Below are positions 24,261-38,160 of a DNA stretch of 64,000 bases, piece by piece (position 1 is the stretch's first letter; every line of letters starts with the position of its first letter). The stretch is taken from the NCBI GenBank assembly GCA_009617715.1, contig VTFK01000477.1, forward strand, positions 62,001-126,000. The letters are read 5' to 3'. The translations under genes were made by a program, and so were the position numbers. The notes beneath the pieces are model-generated. The model did no database searches and was not told the origin of the DNA. It saw only the letters and a program-made list of their open reading frames with translations. The DNA is from Plectrocnemia conspersa (lineage: Eukaryota; Arthropoda; Insecta; Trichoptera; Polycentropodidae).

Positions 24261-27200
24261 ACACAAGTCATATACGTGTGTATACATACATATACGGATA
24301 TAATATGTATATCTATGGATATTTTATGCGCGATATTCGGAGCCGGTGTAAATCATCTGATAAAGCGGCAACGGAGATTTATGATGTATGGAAGGAAAAT
24401 GAAAAAATATATATTTATGCGTATGTGTGTAAGTGCATTATACAATACATTATTAATAATATTAAATATGTGTTTTGAAAGAAAGATTCATATAATATAA
24501 GCGTGCCTTATTTTACAATAAGGCACTTATTGAATTTGACTCTGAATAATCATAAGTTGACTTATAAATACATATATATTATTGTCTTCTCGTTATAAAT
24601 CTATAGTTTTTATATACACTTTTTAATTGAATGCACTGATTTTTAATATTGAAAGAAAATTAAATATAAAATAAATACTTATATATTCATAATCTAGTCA
24701 GATTTAGATTAAGAGAGGCTAGGCTATTTCCACTTGTGAGGCCCCTCCGAGCCCCCTATTTTCACAAGTGTTGTATAATATAAATTACTAAGTTTGCTTT
24801 AATATATTTTATTTATATTCACAGATTTTATGCTAATTATAAAACTACGATTTGGTATGCGTCAAAAAAATGAATTTAAATACTTTAGATAGACTTAAAA
24901 TATAAAATAAAACATAATTTGTATTGATTTAGAATAGACAAAAAACTAAATACCAGTCAAATAAAAAGTTTAAAATTTTTTAATATTTACACAAAAAAAT
25001 CTCTGGAATTTCGGCAATTACAACGTTTATTTTTGACATTATTTTGTTTATCGACTACTGGCGTTTATTATCATAGCTGTTATAACATTAAGATAATAAT
25101 AATAAAAAAAACATAAATAGGCACAATCTGATTTGTTGTAATATAGACAACATTTTTAGAGTTGTTTTCTTTGTTTTTAAAAATTGAAAAAAATAAAATA
25201 TTCTACTGCATGTATTGTTATATAATATAAGTATTCGAATATTTAATAGTTAACAAACAGGTAATAGAATATCAAATATTTGGATTGCATTATATTATAT
25301 AATGTACTTCCATAACTAAGTTTTTAAATAATACTATTAACATACAAATCAGATCATCATATAGTAAATATTTGTATCAAACAACGTTATCTTTAATGTA
25401 ATTTGCTAATACCCGTTGCTATCCACCATTGCGTCCATGTATTGAAGCTATCATTTTTTTTACAATTATTGAACATTATAACATTATTATATAAATACAA
25501 TAATACGTAGCGTTTTAAATATTCACAATAAGCTAATGCTTTCAATTTTCTAACTAATACATTAATACCACAAAAACACGTGTTTATGGTGATACACATA
25601 TTACATATACACCAAAGTCCACTCGAAAATCTTGATAATGGCTCCTAATACCTGCTCGGAGACATTAAATATTTACCGCTTCGGTGTTAAGTGAGTAACA
25701 GAATTTATATGGCGCAGACGGACCGGGCCATTTTCAAAACTTTCAGGTCATCAATTTCAGACTGGCAATGACCCTTTTAGATTGTAGACGTTTTATAGTA
25801 GTACAGATTATGTCGAAAGCACACAAGACTATTGAAACCAATTAGACGAAGAAACACCTTATTTTAAATCTGATTATCGAGCAATGATACCTTGGTAATA
25901 AAAGCACACAAAGTATATATAAATGTAATGGAATCTAGCAATATAAATTGTACGAGATTGGTTTCGGTTACTTGTGCGAAGCCCACACATTACTAACTTT
26001 AGAACTTGTCGCTTGAAAAGCCGAGTTCAAAAGTAAGGTTATGTGATTTAAAACATTATTTTATATGTTTCTGTTTTATTTTACTCTTACTGTGAAATCT
26101 GTAAAAATCAATTTTCTTAAAAGTCGTTGAGTTTAAGAAAAAATAGTATTCTTAGGAAAATATTTATTGGATATACTTAATGGAAATATATATGCAAATT
26201 AATCAGTCGAGTGCGTCATAGTACTTTATAAAAGATCTTACGACTCACATATCCCATAATTTTAGTCAAAACTTTTGGTTAGCTTCCATTTCTTAGGGCT
26301 TGGACTACAAAACATTTACCTATTATTTGCATAAAATTTACCTATTATATTCATTTCTAAATACTTTTTTCTTTCCTAAAATGAATATAGTTCGCAAAAG
26401 TAATAGATTACAGGAAGTTAAAAATATTATGGATAATACAACCATCGAATTAAATGCATCTTCTTTAGACACCTTTACCGAATTTTCTCATAAACTTAAA
26501 ATTAGTTTATGAGAAATTTCAATAATGAATATTTATAGTTTTAATAATAATATCGATATATCTTGTATAAGTACAAAATACAAACAATACTAATATTTAA
26601 AATCTGAAAACTATAAAAAAATTAAAAATATTAATCATACCTAATCCAAAATGACCGTCCTGAATGCTTTTAAGATACGCAACGTTTCCCATGGACCTTG
26701 AATACTTAAATAATTTAACAAGAGTTACGATAGATCCAGGCTCCAAAGGAGGCAATATGGTTTCGAATGATTAAATTTCCTTTCTATAACTTAGGTAGGT
26801 GAGTCGGTTTTAGGAACGGAACCGCAGACACAATATTCCCAAATGAAACAAACACTGACTACCGCAAAAGCGTTTTGATGATATGATCGTCCTTGTATTA
26901 ATAATTTAACGTCCGGAACATAAATATATAATTGCGCGTTTATAATTATGAAAACGTTAAATTGCCGAGATTACTTATTAAACATTCGTAAACGTTTATT
27001 CTAAAGAACAGGCGTTCATTTATAAAAAAAATAATTTTTAAAAATTACGTATATTATTTATTTATTAAAAATTATGGTTGATTATAAATATATGATACAT
27101 AAATAAATGTATGAAACACGTATGCATATATAAAATGTTTACCTTTTTATGAACAAACATGTAACAAACTTTTACCTAAACATGAAAAAATATACTACAT

Positions 27201-28319
27201 AGTATACGCATAATATACCTTTTTTTATAAATATGTATTTATAACTTGACTAATATAAAACATGGTATTTGACATTTTACCAAGTTTTGTATATATTCAA
27301 ATTTTAAAATTCAATGCTGGATATGTTTCGACAAAATACGAAAACATGTTAACTGTTTCGTAATGTTGAGAGTTTTTTTTATTATATACATAATAATAAC
27401 ATTTCAATAAAATATAGGTAATATAATATGGTTGAAAATATTATATATATTTTTAACATTTATTATATTTAGCTTGAACTTTTTTTATCCCAATTCTCGT
27501 GATCTAATAATGGTATAATAAGACATTCCTTTTTTCCGATCCATAATAACATATGACAACTACAACATAAAAATATTTTTCATTTTACTGTTTTAGTTTA
27601 AAACACTAGATAGCAATTAGAAAAACTACATTAAAAAGTAAAATTTTCAAAATTTCAGATTTGTTCAAGGTTTATGCGGCATAAAATAAGAACATTAAAT
27701 GAAAACTCATTTCAAGTATTTATTAAGACAAAATCCATTTTGAAAAACATACAATATAAAATACAAACGCTGTTTACTCATCAAAAGTTTATATACTGTT
27801 AGATATCTATTCAGCGATTATAAAACAGTAGTAAGAACAAAAAATACCAATTTTAGCTACAAAATTAGTTTTATCATGTTCTAATCGTAAGTTACGATTT
27901 ACGATTTAATTTTAGCCCTTAGTACTCGTATTTTTTTTTGGTTGGGATAGTGCCAGCTCGTATTAAATTTAAGGAATTTTTTCAAGTTCAATTTTTGGAA
28001 GTAAAAATGAAATAAAACATGTTTTTATAATTATTCTTTTTACAAAATTAAATTAATAAAGCGAAAGAATGATAGTTTGTCAGTATTTTAGTTAAAAGAC
28101 AATAAAGTAAATATCAAAAATATATTATAATTTGAATACTTTAATCGGAAAATACCTTTTTTTTTTTGAATAATTTGTAAAACGTTAACCATAAAACTTA
28201 CATAAGAATAATTTATTGAAACGTGTTTAATAGGAATTGTATTTACTATTCACATAAAATAAATGTCATAGTATTAGGTATACATAGTATAGGAAGGTAT
28301 ATGTAATGATGTTTTTAGA
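24261..28319. other. AT-rich DNA with weak islands at 24715-24770, 25610-26010 and 26640-26900
   Basis: 24720-24765 has GGCCCCTCCGAGCCCCC. 25610-26010 and 26640-26900 are less AT-biased, with no usable frame. All frames of 62-74 codons here look like chance. No repeat ends were identified. Confidence 0.4.
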
Positions 28320-28520
28320 TGATTTTTCGTCCATGGCACGGCACACGCGTATAAAGTCCTGCTAATGATGCCCGCGTACCTAGCAACCGTCGTAAAATGC
28401 GCCTGTATTCTTACAATCCCCTTTAACTTACGGAGTGGGAGTACAGCTTACGCGTATGACGGTGTATATAACGCAGCAGAAAAACGGACTAGATACACTT
28501 GACTTTGCTACGCCTCGACG
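28320..28520. promoter_or_regulatory. Mixed-composition island
   Basis: Includes CATGGCACGGCACACGCG, a TATAAAG string (28351) and GGTGTATATAACGCAGCAG (28460-28478). TATA-like motifs followed by GC-containing sequence could mark a core promoter, but no downstream transcript can be recognised. Confidence 0.27.
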
Positions 28521-28587
28521 CTCAAAAATTGCTGTATTTTAAATATTTTTCGGAAATCGAAATCAAATTTTAAAGCAATAATTCGGG

Positions 28588-28858
28588 AAGATTACTACAA
28601 ATAATACTGTAAGATTTACAATATTTGATAAAAATAGACATAAAATATTTGATAAAAATAGGCATAAAATAAATATTGTAAGATTTACAATATTTGATAA
28701 AAATAGAAATAAAATATTTGATAAAAATAGACATAAAATAAATATTGTAAGATTTACAATATTAAAAATAATAATAGAAGATTACTACAAATAATACTGT
28801 AAGATTTACAATATTTGATAAAAATAGACATAAAATATTTGATAAAAATAGACATAAA
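28588..28858 (+). repeat. Higher-order tandem repeat (about 190-bp outer unit, 23-24-bp inner unit)
   Basis: AAGATTACTACAAATAATAC occurs at 28588 and 28778. Between them AATATTTGATAAAAATAGAC-type inner units repeat two by two, separated by TAAATATTGTAAGATTTAC. The second outer copy is truncated at 28858. The pattern suggests successive segmental duplications of an AT-rich minisatellite. Confidence 0.85.
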
Positions 28859-30579
28859 TCTTGTGGTTCTTAAGATTTTTTTTTTTAAATCACTAAAATC
28901 GAATAATAACAGCTAAACAAGCACTATAAAATTTTGAAATATTGCTCAATGAAAAGATCCAATCTCTTAAAAAGATTTACCAAACTTCAATTAACAATTA
29001 AACATTTTTTCCAGTGAAAGACAAAAAATGTTATTTCTTATTACAAAACCCGATACCTTGGAAATGTGAATATAATGTAGATTCCCTAATGATATTTGAA
29101 ATTAAAACCATATTTAGACATACTAAAACATTTATAGGAATTTATTAAAACAGTTTTTAAAAAAATAATTAAATTGATCATAAGAAATGATTACATTAAA
29201 AGATTATCCTAAAACTTGAAACTTTAAATACTTGTACAATATTTAAACTTGATAGAAATAGTCTTAGCATGAAAGTGCCTAAAGCTGATATTGAACGTTC
29301 GTTCAGGTCGTTGAATCGCATTATATACATATAATAAATTTGATTTCCTATGTTGTACTAAATGCCCTTGCTGCACTATCAATCCACAATGTGTATAAAA
29401 TAAATATAATTAAAAATTAAAATGAATAATATATTAAAAAACTTGTATGATTTACAATTTTAAAGGGGAACGTATATAAACTTGTTTTAGAAACAATATT
29501 TTTATTACCTTATAAATAATAATAATAAACTATTATGCTAATCTCTCTAAGTAAATTAATTAGTGTTTTTATAAATCGATGTATTATTCTATAGTTTCGG
29601 GTCTCTGGGTATCTGGACAGTAAATAGCTCTCTTGGTAAAGAAGTATTATATTAGGTTAACAGTATTTACTTGGCACACCATACCAATTGTCATATTACT
29701 TAAGATATAATCAGATTCGTATTCATTATTTACATCAAATATTGGCATAATCCATCATCTTTTAAATGGTTAAAAATCATTCCTTCTACTGTCACAGTAA
29801 TAATACCACGGTTAATATCAAACTCAACATCACTTCCCTAAACATTAATTATTTTATCGTTTAATAATGAACTGTTTAAGGAAGTACATATATAAATAAT
29901 TAAAACACAGATTACCAATTCTTATTTACATAATTTAGTAATTTACTAGCTTGAAAATACAGCAAATGTGTAGTGTGTACATGTGTAGAAAATATCGATA
30001 CACAGGTCGATAGTTGTCAATCGCTCATTTTAAGTGCGAGCGAAATAACGAGCTCTGCTTACCTAACGGCATCTCGCTCTTTTTTCGTCATACGAAATTT
30101 TTTAATCTATTTATTTCATAACAGACACACAATATAAAGTAATAATTATGCACAATTAGAGCATATGATTCCGTTTAATCCCATATTATAAAAATATAGA
30201 TGCCCATTGAAGGAAACAATCAGTTTAAGAGGAATAATTGCAAACGTAAAACTGTCAAGTAAGCGTTATGCGGTCTTAAGACCGCTCGATCCGACCATGT
30301 ACCGATGAAAAATTTTACAATAAACTTACACTTGTACATTTAAGACTATTGAGTTATTTGCATGAGTTAAAAATTCAATACTACTGAAATGTGTTTAACA
30401 GAAGTTTTTTATTATTAATAAATTTAAATTGACAAAATTTGCTTGAACATAAAGCCAATAAATGCATTCAAAGTGTTGTCGACGTACGAGTGCAACGCTT
30501 GACACATTATCGACTTACGAGCACAAAGGGTTAAATTAAAAAAAAGTAATCTCTAGGAAACAAAAGATTGTGAACAATT
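28859..30579. other. AT-rich DNA with a 16-bp perfect palindrome at 30270
   Basis: GCGGTCTTAAGACCGC (30270-30285) is a perfect palindrome in a less AT-biased pocket (30230-30310). A second pocket at 29990-30080 contains CGAGCGAAATAACGAGC. Nothing coding. Confidence 0.4.
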
Positions 30580-31284
30580 AAACGAAATACAAGACGCCGA
30601 ATCCAGTTCCACAAATCCGCACGGGCGTCGCTTCATACGCCACGCCGCGCCGCTGTGACCGCGGGGGTGGGGATTCGGCGTCCTCACGCGTTGCGCGCGC
30701 ATTCTTTTCGGCGCCCGCGCAATTTTGCCGCTCATCGCCAATATGAGCGCTCTTCCCGCTTCTTTACTTATACTTATCGAGTTAATTTGTTACATGCTGA
30801 ACACCTGGATAAATGGATGAAGGAATGCTCCTGTCTCACCTTTGGCTGAAGAGTCAAGACTCTCCTCTCGCAGACGCGCAGTGTTCGAGCAGACGGCTCG
30901 GCCGCGAAAGTGAATCGGCTGATAAACGCCTCCCAGCGTTCGCCATCCACCTCCTCCGTTTCTCAGCCTCGACGAGGGAGAGGCGTTCAATGATGGAGTC
31001 CAACTCCGACTACACGTTTCCTCCGCGATTTCTTGGTATCTTGATGCACCACTTCTGACACCAGTTACGTGGGCTTATGTCAAGCCGTTGCTCCAGGGCC
31101 AAAACACGCGAATTGTATTTAAACGGCATCCATTACGAAGGAGCGATAGCGCTGCACCCGAAAACGGCAACGGATGCGCCCCCACTACCGCAGACCCGCG
31201 GCGCAGAAGCACGTGCAAAAGCGAAGTCTGCGCATGCGCATCTCAATATTTAACCCCCCCCCCTCCCCCCAGCTTCCCAGACTC
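30580..31284. promoter_or_regulatory. Largest CpG-rich island with C-run at its right edge
   Basis: About 700 bp with dense CpG (CACGCCGCGCCGCTG, GCGTTGCGCGCGC, CAGACCCGCGGCGCAG), ending in a C/T run at 31254-31270. Six frames of 62-81 codons overlap on both strands, none with a motif. It could be a promoter CpG island or conserved regulatory block. It abuts repeat C at 31285. Confidence 0.33.
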
Positions 31285-31860
31285 ACTTTTCGACCTTGGA
31301 ACCCATCGACGGGAATTCAAAATTTGAAGATTTCATTACGAAGATTGTTTTATCATTGTTTATCTAGTTTAATCAATGTATTCTTCTAATCCTCCGCACA
31401 TTATGTTACTATTTAATACTTATAGTTATAACACACCTAGTTATAACACACCTAGTTAATTTGCAATCCGATTATTTATATTCAGCCAAATGACGAAATA
31501 ATGAAAATTTTGTCGCGTATCAAAATTGTATTAATAAATAATAAATAATAATTATTTAAAACTGTTGTCACGTTACAGTCGGCCATCTTGTTTTATATTT
31601 GAATGCTAATTTTTCATTGGTCGATAACAAAAGAATACATTAGCGGAGGTTCGAAAATCATCGTGCCAACTATATTTTTATTTTTATTAATTATAATTAA
31701 ATATATTTCCTTTGTTTACGTGCATTACATCGTTATACACCGTTATACAAAGCGATATGATTTACAGTGTAGAAAATTAAGCATATAATTTTTCATTTTA
31801 AAATATGCGTGTCCGGAAGAATTATATATAAGACATTCTAATAATATTGTTGGAATGACT
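31285..31860 (+). repeat. Repeat family C, copy without the LINE
   Basis: The left part (31285-31386) matches 5477-5574 and the right part (31735-31835) matches 7443-7548. The roughly 350 bp between (31387-31734) has no counterpart at 5-7 kb, where the R1-like LINE sits. An 18-bp unit TAGTTATAACACACC is tandemly doubled at 31423-31457. The nature of family C is unknown. Confidence 0.6.
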
Positions 31861-32019
31861 ATATAAAGCGATCTAAGTGCTAAAATTAAAAATTACACTA
31901 CAATGTTTTTAATGCAAGTATAGAAAGGTGTTGTATTGTAAAAATTATTAAAAACTTCTGCTCTCAATATTTATCTGATAATTAGTCGTGGTTTTTTTGC
32001 TGCTCAGTGCTGTCATATA

Positions 32020-32226
32020 GTGAATTTCCAGTCCAAGTCAAAAGCAATAAAATTGTGGCAACGCGTTGAAAACGCTCGATTATCAAGCGATTATAGTAAG
32101 ACTTTTTATAACAATCTTACGAGTGAGAATCGAATAAAGCACATCTTGACCGAGCTTTGCCTAATAGGTGAGCGCAAAAAACAATTATCCTTCTCAGAAG
32201 TCAAAAATCCTCGTTACAGGCAATAA
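32020..32226 (+). CDS. Unrecognised 68-codon frame, part of repeat family E
   Basis: The frame starts MNFQSKSKAIKLW and is charged and non-repetitive, with a possible acceptor TTTCCAG just inside it (32024-32030). Its 3' third is duplicated at 13923-13970. A repeat copy argues for a fragment of a mobile-element gene rather than a host gene. No known domain recognised. Confidence 0.25.
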   Translation: MNFQSKSKAIKLWQRVENARLSSDYSKTFYNNLTSENRIKHILTELCLIGERKKQLSFSEVKNPRYRQ

Positions 32227-32689
32227 AATCGCGCCGACACTCGAGAAAATTAAAAAGTAAAAATAATAATTTAGATTTTTCCGACAAATAAAACTAGACC
32301 ACCAATGGGCTTTTTTGTTTTTGTTAAGAATTTTCGACAATTTTTTTTTGTTAATTACGTCATTACGCAGCTTAATCCTCTTACCGTCATTTTAAACACT
32401 TACTGCTACTAATGCCACGTCACTCAAACTAGCGGAAACGGCAGTGTTTCTAACCGAGTAAAATAGATTCGCTTCCATTTGAACTAGCCATGTATCTTTA
32501 TATTTCGAATAATCCTTGTATATCAGGGGTAAAATATACGTTGATATAGCGATTCTTTGTCGCTTATCGATTAAGATTATCGGTATTTATAATTATAATA
32601 ATAATAATTTCGGTCTACCAGATTTAAACCTAGTATTATTCTGCTTTAATTTAGGAAGCCCAATTTTTAATTAAAATATTACCCCACCA
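32227..32689. other. AT-rich DNA
   Basis: No supported feature. CGCGCCGACACTCGAG at 32231-32246 may be the edge of repeat E. Confidence 0.4.
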
Positions 32690-33430
32690 CACGCTCCAGC
32701 AATACATTCTTGTGGATTCCGATTGTATAGCCATACCTTGCCTACACATAAAATATGTTTTATAATAATTATTCGCCGTTCGCATTTTTCCACAGGCGTT
32801 GTTTTCATACCGTTGAATACTTTCCTAGCCGTCGTGGAATGTTTAATCATCACACCGACCAGCGGTTCCGTCTCGATTACGCTGACCATGCAGATTAAGG
32901 GTGGCGGGCTGGCGCATGCACACAGCCACCCTCTGCGAATAAATTTAATTAGCGCCGTAGCCGGCCCTGGTCTATAGGGTGGTCATGATTCATGGTCAGC
33001 CAAACCAGCCAGCGGGCCACGTTGACGCCTGCCCACGCCTAGAAACGCTTTGGGGCACTTGAATAATGACCGAGACCTGCGGGAGCCACCTCCGAATCGT
33101 AATTGCTTGTAATATTCATAAGAAGCGTCGCCAAATTATCGCTCCGATCGCATCATCGGCTGAATTAAATTCAATTAACAAGTCGGAACGGAGCCGCCGC
33201 ACCGGTGATTAACCGAATAAATCAGCGTAGCGGTTCCGATCGGGAGGAGGCAAAGGGGAGGTATGCGACGAGGCGGTAAAAGGATTTCACCGAGAGTCTT
33301 AAAATCTTGTGTTATTATTTTGTCTTGTTGTTGTCCGAGAAACAATCCAGATACGCGTCGATAATAGGGGGAAATTTTTAGAATTCCCAAAATAAAGGGT
33401 CGGTGAGAGCGAATAGCAAGCTTGTAATTA
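32690..33430. promoter_or_regulatory. Long mixed-composition island, strongest regulatory candidate
   Basis: About 740 bp of sustained balanced composition. It includes GGGTGGCGGGCTGGCGC, CGTAGCCGGCCCTGGTC, GAGCCGCCGCACCGG and homeodomain-type cores (TTTAATTAGCGCC near 32945, TTCAATTAAC near 33171, GGTGATTAACC near 33204). Frames at 32671-32977 and 33175-33390 lack recognisable domains. Its length and alternation of GC blocks with TAAT cores fit a developmental enhancer, by inference. Confidence 0.38.
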
Positions 33431-33561
33431 CATTAAAAATATTTTCGGGGTGAAATTTTTGCCGTTCGGTGTGATACTGCGATAATTGTTAAAGGGGTGA
33501 TAAAACAAGACATATTTTCGATATTAGATTGTTCTAATAAAAATATCTGGGTACTTTTAGA

Positions 33562-33645
33562 CATTTAAATTTATGTGGCTTGATATAAAAACAACCAACA
33601 TCAAAAATATAAATTGTTTTCATATATTTATTTTATAAAATACAT
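33562..33645 (+). repeat. Repeat family D, copy 1
   Basis: CATTTAAATTTATGTGGCTT and following GATATAAAA..AACCAA match 58381-58465. Similarity fades into AT-rich sequence. Confidence 0.55.
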
Positions 33646-34964
33646 TGGAATTTCACGGATTTTATTTTTTGAGAATGATGAATGACCCTTTTTTTGTCAA
33701 TTGCTAACTTAATTATTTGTATTAAATCCATTAAACTTGTACGAATATTTTTAAATGTTTTAGAACTATTGCATAAGAAAAGGTGAATCTATGCCAGATG
33801 CTTGAAAATATGCATGCTTTTTTCATGCATGAGATCGGAAGTATTTAAACAGCAAAATAATATTCACGATTTTCTCACTATCTTTGCTTTAATAATCTAA
33901 GAACTACATTAAAAATCAGATACGAAAATATCGCTTCGCATAAAAATCAAAGATGCCAAAAATGTACGGGGACTTTCCACACAGTTACGCCATAAAATTT
34001 GCCTGTCGATGAACTTAAATCCTAAATCTGTTTTTTTTTCAATAAACCAAAATGGATTTTTATCTTTTCTTGCTCGAAATATAAAAAATATGAATTAGTT
34101 TCAACTCTTAAACGATCATCCAATTCTTTGTTCATCAATAATATAAAGGTCAATAATATACTGTGATTATCATATTTTCCTAGTATTCCAAAGAAGGTCA
34201 AGATACGAAAATTTTAATTTCTCACCTAATTGTAATACGTATAGCATACACCTGTCAGGTTAAAACAGAAGATTAAAAAAAAACAGTTTTTTCGCAGGAA
34301 AGTTTCACTTTTAGTGTGTATTAAAAAATGGCAGAGTCTAATGCAAAGGTTTCGCTGATGAATTCACCTATTTTTCATTCACTTTTATCGACCGATTAAT
34401 TTATATAAACTGTTTAGTGTCACTAAAATAGTTAGAAAATTGTTTAACTGGAGTTAAAAAAATTAGAAGGATTTTAAAGATATAATATATTTATTCTTGA
34501 ATAAAATGCATGTAAGTACTTATTAAATTGTAGTAATTTGTTACTTTTGGTTAACTTAACATAATTAAACATATTTATATAAACTTTAGGTGTAGAGGTT
34601 TTCTTTATAATATTTTTAAGGATTAGATTTTTTCATTATTATTTGACACATTTTCTTAGCTCATCAAAAATTTTAAAGTATTTTTCTATTAAGTTGAAAA
34701 ATAATTTGTAGAACATTTTTTTAAGTTAATTTTGTGTCGTTCCTGAACAGCGTGTAAATTAACATCAAACTTTTCGAAATCGTTTGTAAAGTATAAAGTG
34801 TATTATAAATATATTAATTAAATATGCTTAATACAATCTCATCTCAAAAAAGAAAATTTAATTTCAGCTTCTAATAAAAAACAACAAATTATCTATTAAA
34901 TCTATTCTTAAGAGTTTAATTAAATAATATTTGGCAAAATATTGATATTATAATATATTATATT
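33646..34964. other. AT-rich DNA
   Basis: TGCATGCTTTTTTCATGCA (33810-33828) forms a small hairpin. Nothing coding. Confidence 0.4.
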
Positions 34965-35310
34965 TATTGTTAATCTTTCGAGAAAACATTACAGGCACTA
35001 TCCTAATTTGTTATAGGGGAGTAAACACAATCAACAATTATTAAATAAGTACTGAGATTGTAGACTAAAATCAAAGTCTGTGAATCAGTGACAATTATTT
35101 TATTAATTACATACTTATATTACAGATTGCAATCAATAGATCTAATTATCCCACGACCTAGGTCAATTTTATTTAAATTATTCATCACGATATTCATCTT
35201 TATGATTAGGAAAATCTAACCTGTGATGGTCAATTGCAATCTAAATAAAATAAAAAATATTTTATCGTGTGATAATTCATTACAAGTTGATAATATTGTT
35301 ACAATAACAG
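34965..35310 (+). repeat. SINE-like repeat, family A, longest body copy
   Basis: 34970-35100 aligns with 52548-52685 (TTGTTAATCTTTCG / AGTAAACACAATCAACAA / ACTAAAATCAAAGTC / GTGACA). 35182-35240 aligns with 8-75 and inverted with 54543-54612. Joining these shows one family of at least 340 bp. No tRNA-like head is recognisable in this copy. Confidence 0.5.
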
Positions 35311-38009
35311 GAACAGGTTTACAGGAATCGGAGTTTTTTAAAATATTTTGTTTAAATCACAAATTTTTATGATATAGTTATTTTGAACCGTCTTAGCCCA
35401 TGGTTATATCCAAAAGTTTAATCATTATTTATAGACTTCAACAGTATTTTTTAGTTATGAAAGTAGCAAGTATAAATGTAAAGTAGACATTTTATATAAA
35501 AATTTTATAGAACTTATATCTAACGTATATTTTATAAAAAATAAAATCTTTTGGTACTGTACATCTGTATTTGTTTACGTGCTAGATAGAGCGTCAAAAT
35601 ATTTCTAATATTATATTATAACACTCTTTCAATTTAGCTCAATTTATTTTTTTATATAAAAATTATAAACACGATTTACAACAATATTTAAATAATATAT
35701 TTTATTATTAGAAAAATCTAAATGGGGTGAATTTGTACCCTGCTCAGTCAGCATATTTATTTATGAATTAAAACAAAGCTATTGAATATAAATCAGTATT
35801 TATATTTTTGTGAATCAACTGATTATTTTACATACAATAAGAGACTGAACTATTCTTGTCTTTTGGTTTTATGGAAATAAACTTTTATAACTTTGCTAAT
35901 TTTTAGTCAAATCAAATATAGATGTTATATTCCTAACTGTATTTAACTGTAATAAATATTCGACTCTATATATGTATGTATGTATATGTTAAACATGTGG
36001 TATAGAAATTTGCGATTAATGATTTTCCTTATATGGAAGTGTTTCGGTTAACATACAATTTAGTATTCGATAAAATAAATATTTCTTCGCACTTCAGTAA
36101 TTAGAATGTGTGTTTATAATGCTTATCATGGTTTTAATTAAAATATTATTCAGTATATATTATTAAAATATTAAAATCAACCACAGCATTGATTGTTATT
36201 GCGTGGATTGTATATGAATTTATTAGTTTCAGTAGAACTGGTTTTATATTTAAATATCTAAAACAAGACCTACTAATGATTCAATATTACATCGGGTAAA
36301 ATTAAAATTTATATATGTATATATTTATATATATGTATGCTAGCAGATAATAATTTAATCACAAAATCATCGATAATAAAAATGATTTCAATATCGATTT
36401 TTAATATTAAATGTTTTATTATTAAAATTTTAATGTTGAATTTTAATTTTAAATCAATTATATGTAGCATAAATTATAACAAAAATTAAAAAAAAAACAT
36501 TTAAAATGTTTTATGAAGAATTTTACAACAAAAAATGTTTAGTATATACATAAATTATTTTATGTTTGCGGAAAAATAGTAGTAAGTTTATGTAGATACA
36601 GTTGTATTATTAATAAAGTCGGGTTGTGTTTATGACAAAATTACTAATTAGTATTCAAAAGGCAGACCCGAAACATGTGTATGACTATGGTACACATGTT
36701 TTCTGTTTTAGTAAGAAAAATAAATCTATTAACTTCATTAACATTTATTTTAAATTAAAGACGACAAAGAAACTTGATTTGTGCTACAATATGTATTTCC
36801 ATAAAATTAAAATACCAACCGAGCTCGAACAATATATATTGCAGTAATTCCAAATGAATACTTTATTTACTTTTGGAGTTGATTCCACTACAAAGTTTGT
36901 TTTCACAACAAAACCTCAATCACATTAATTCTAAATCAAATCTATTTGATGCACCGAATCCAAAATATAGATTCAATTAACAAACTATTCTCTGGAATGC
37001 GTTTCAACCCTTACATTGTCGTATTGGTTTACTATAATATTACAATTTCTTGCTTTGCTGTCTAAATATGTCTATCTCAAATATTTGGAGTCTAAATGAT
37101 GAAAGCATAGCAGTATTAACCTCAAATAAATTATTCAAATACCATAGAATCAATAAACCGTTAAATGTATACACATATACGTAAATGCTTGTACGATTAC
37201 TCTCACAAATAACGCAATGACGAAGGTATGCTCAAGGTTTAGTGTTATTTAAGTTTTCCCTTTCTCGAAAGATATAAACGATTTAATCGCACTGGGAATT
37301 TTCGTTCCGTTTTCTGGGAATTTTCGTAAAACATAAATTCGTTCAGGAGCAACAAATTGCTTTTATGCGCCTTAGAAATAATAGCAACAACGAAATTGCA
37401 AATTGTATGTTTATACTTCCCATAAATTTATTTATTTAAATGATTTTAATAATGGTAAGCTTTTAAATTAATAACTAATTATGCAATATATTTTTTTATG
37501 TATAAAAATATAATTAATTAGAATAAATCACATCACTCGTAAGATGAAAAAAATTCTGATATATTTAACAGTAGTCCAGAAAAATAAAAATAAATTTATT
37601 TACATATAACGAATAATTCTTAAGAAGCCAATTAATATAATATTCGTAAAAAATATATTACCTTATCGCGTGCGAAATGCCACAGATAATATTTTCATTT
37701 CGTCCCTAATGGAAAATTTAATTACACAGAATTTGCTATCTACTTTGTAAATCACATCTAAAACATCCTCCGTTAACGTACAGATTGATTCTGCGATTAT
37801 TTCGCGTATTCTATCGTGTTTCGTGTTATTTAAAACAAAACCGTCTTTAATCACGCAACGAAGCTCACTCAGCCACTTTAATTCCGTTAAAATATCTATC
37901 GTAAATATTTTATTAGTATAAAAAATATTAGATAGTAGGAGAGGTGAAATTCCATAATTAAAATAAGCGATAGCACTAGACTTGTAAATAATTTGTCAAC
38001 ACCCAAAAA
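35311..38009. other. AT-rich DNA
   Basis: Long AT-rich run. The 73-codon frame at 36626-36847 (+) and 63-codon frame at 37663-37854 (-) have ordinary amino-acid mixes but no family signature. I do not support either as a gene. TA-type microsatellite sequence occurs at 35970-35990 and 36310-36340. Confidence 0.4.
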
Positions 38010-38160
38010 CGTCAGATTGTTCGCCTTTGTAATTAATTAGACGGAATGACATGAATTTAACCGGATAGTCAACTTGTCGCGGTTATCTGGAGTGCCTTTA
38101 TTAACCAACCGTTAACGCGACACGTCCGAATGCATAATTATTTCTACTGTCCAAGAGGTA
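38010..38160. promoter_or_regulatory. Small mixed-composition island
   Basis: Contains CTTGTCGCGGTTATCTGGAG, TTAACGCGACACGTCC and TAATTAGACGG. Candidate regulatory block only. Confidence 0.25.

Noticed and set aside
28588..28858. CRISPR-like alternation of repeats and spacers
   Set aside because: The inner units are tandem and the intervening segments are themselves copies; the setting is eukaryotic.
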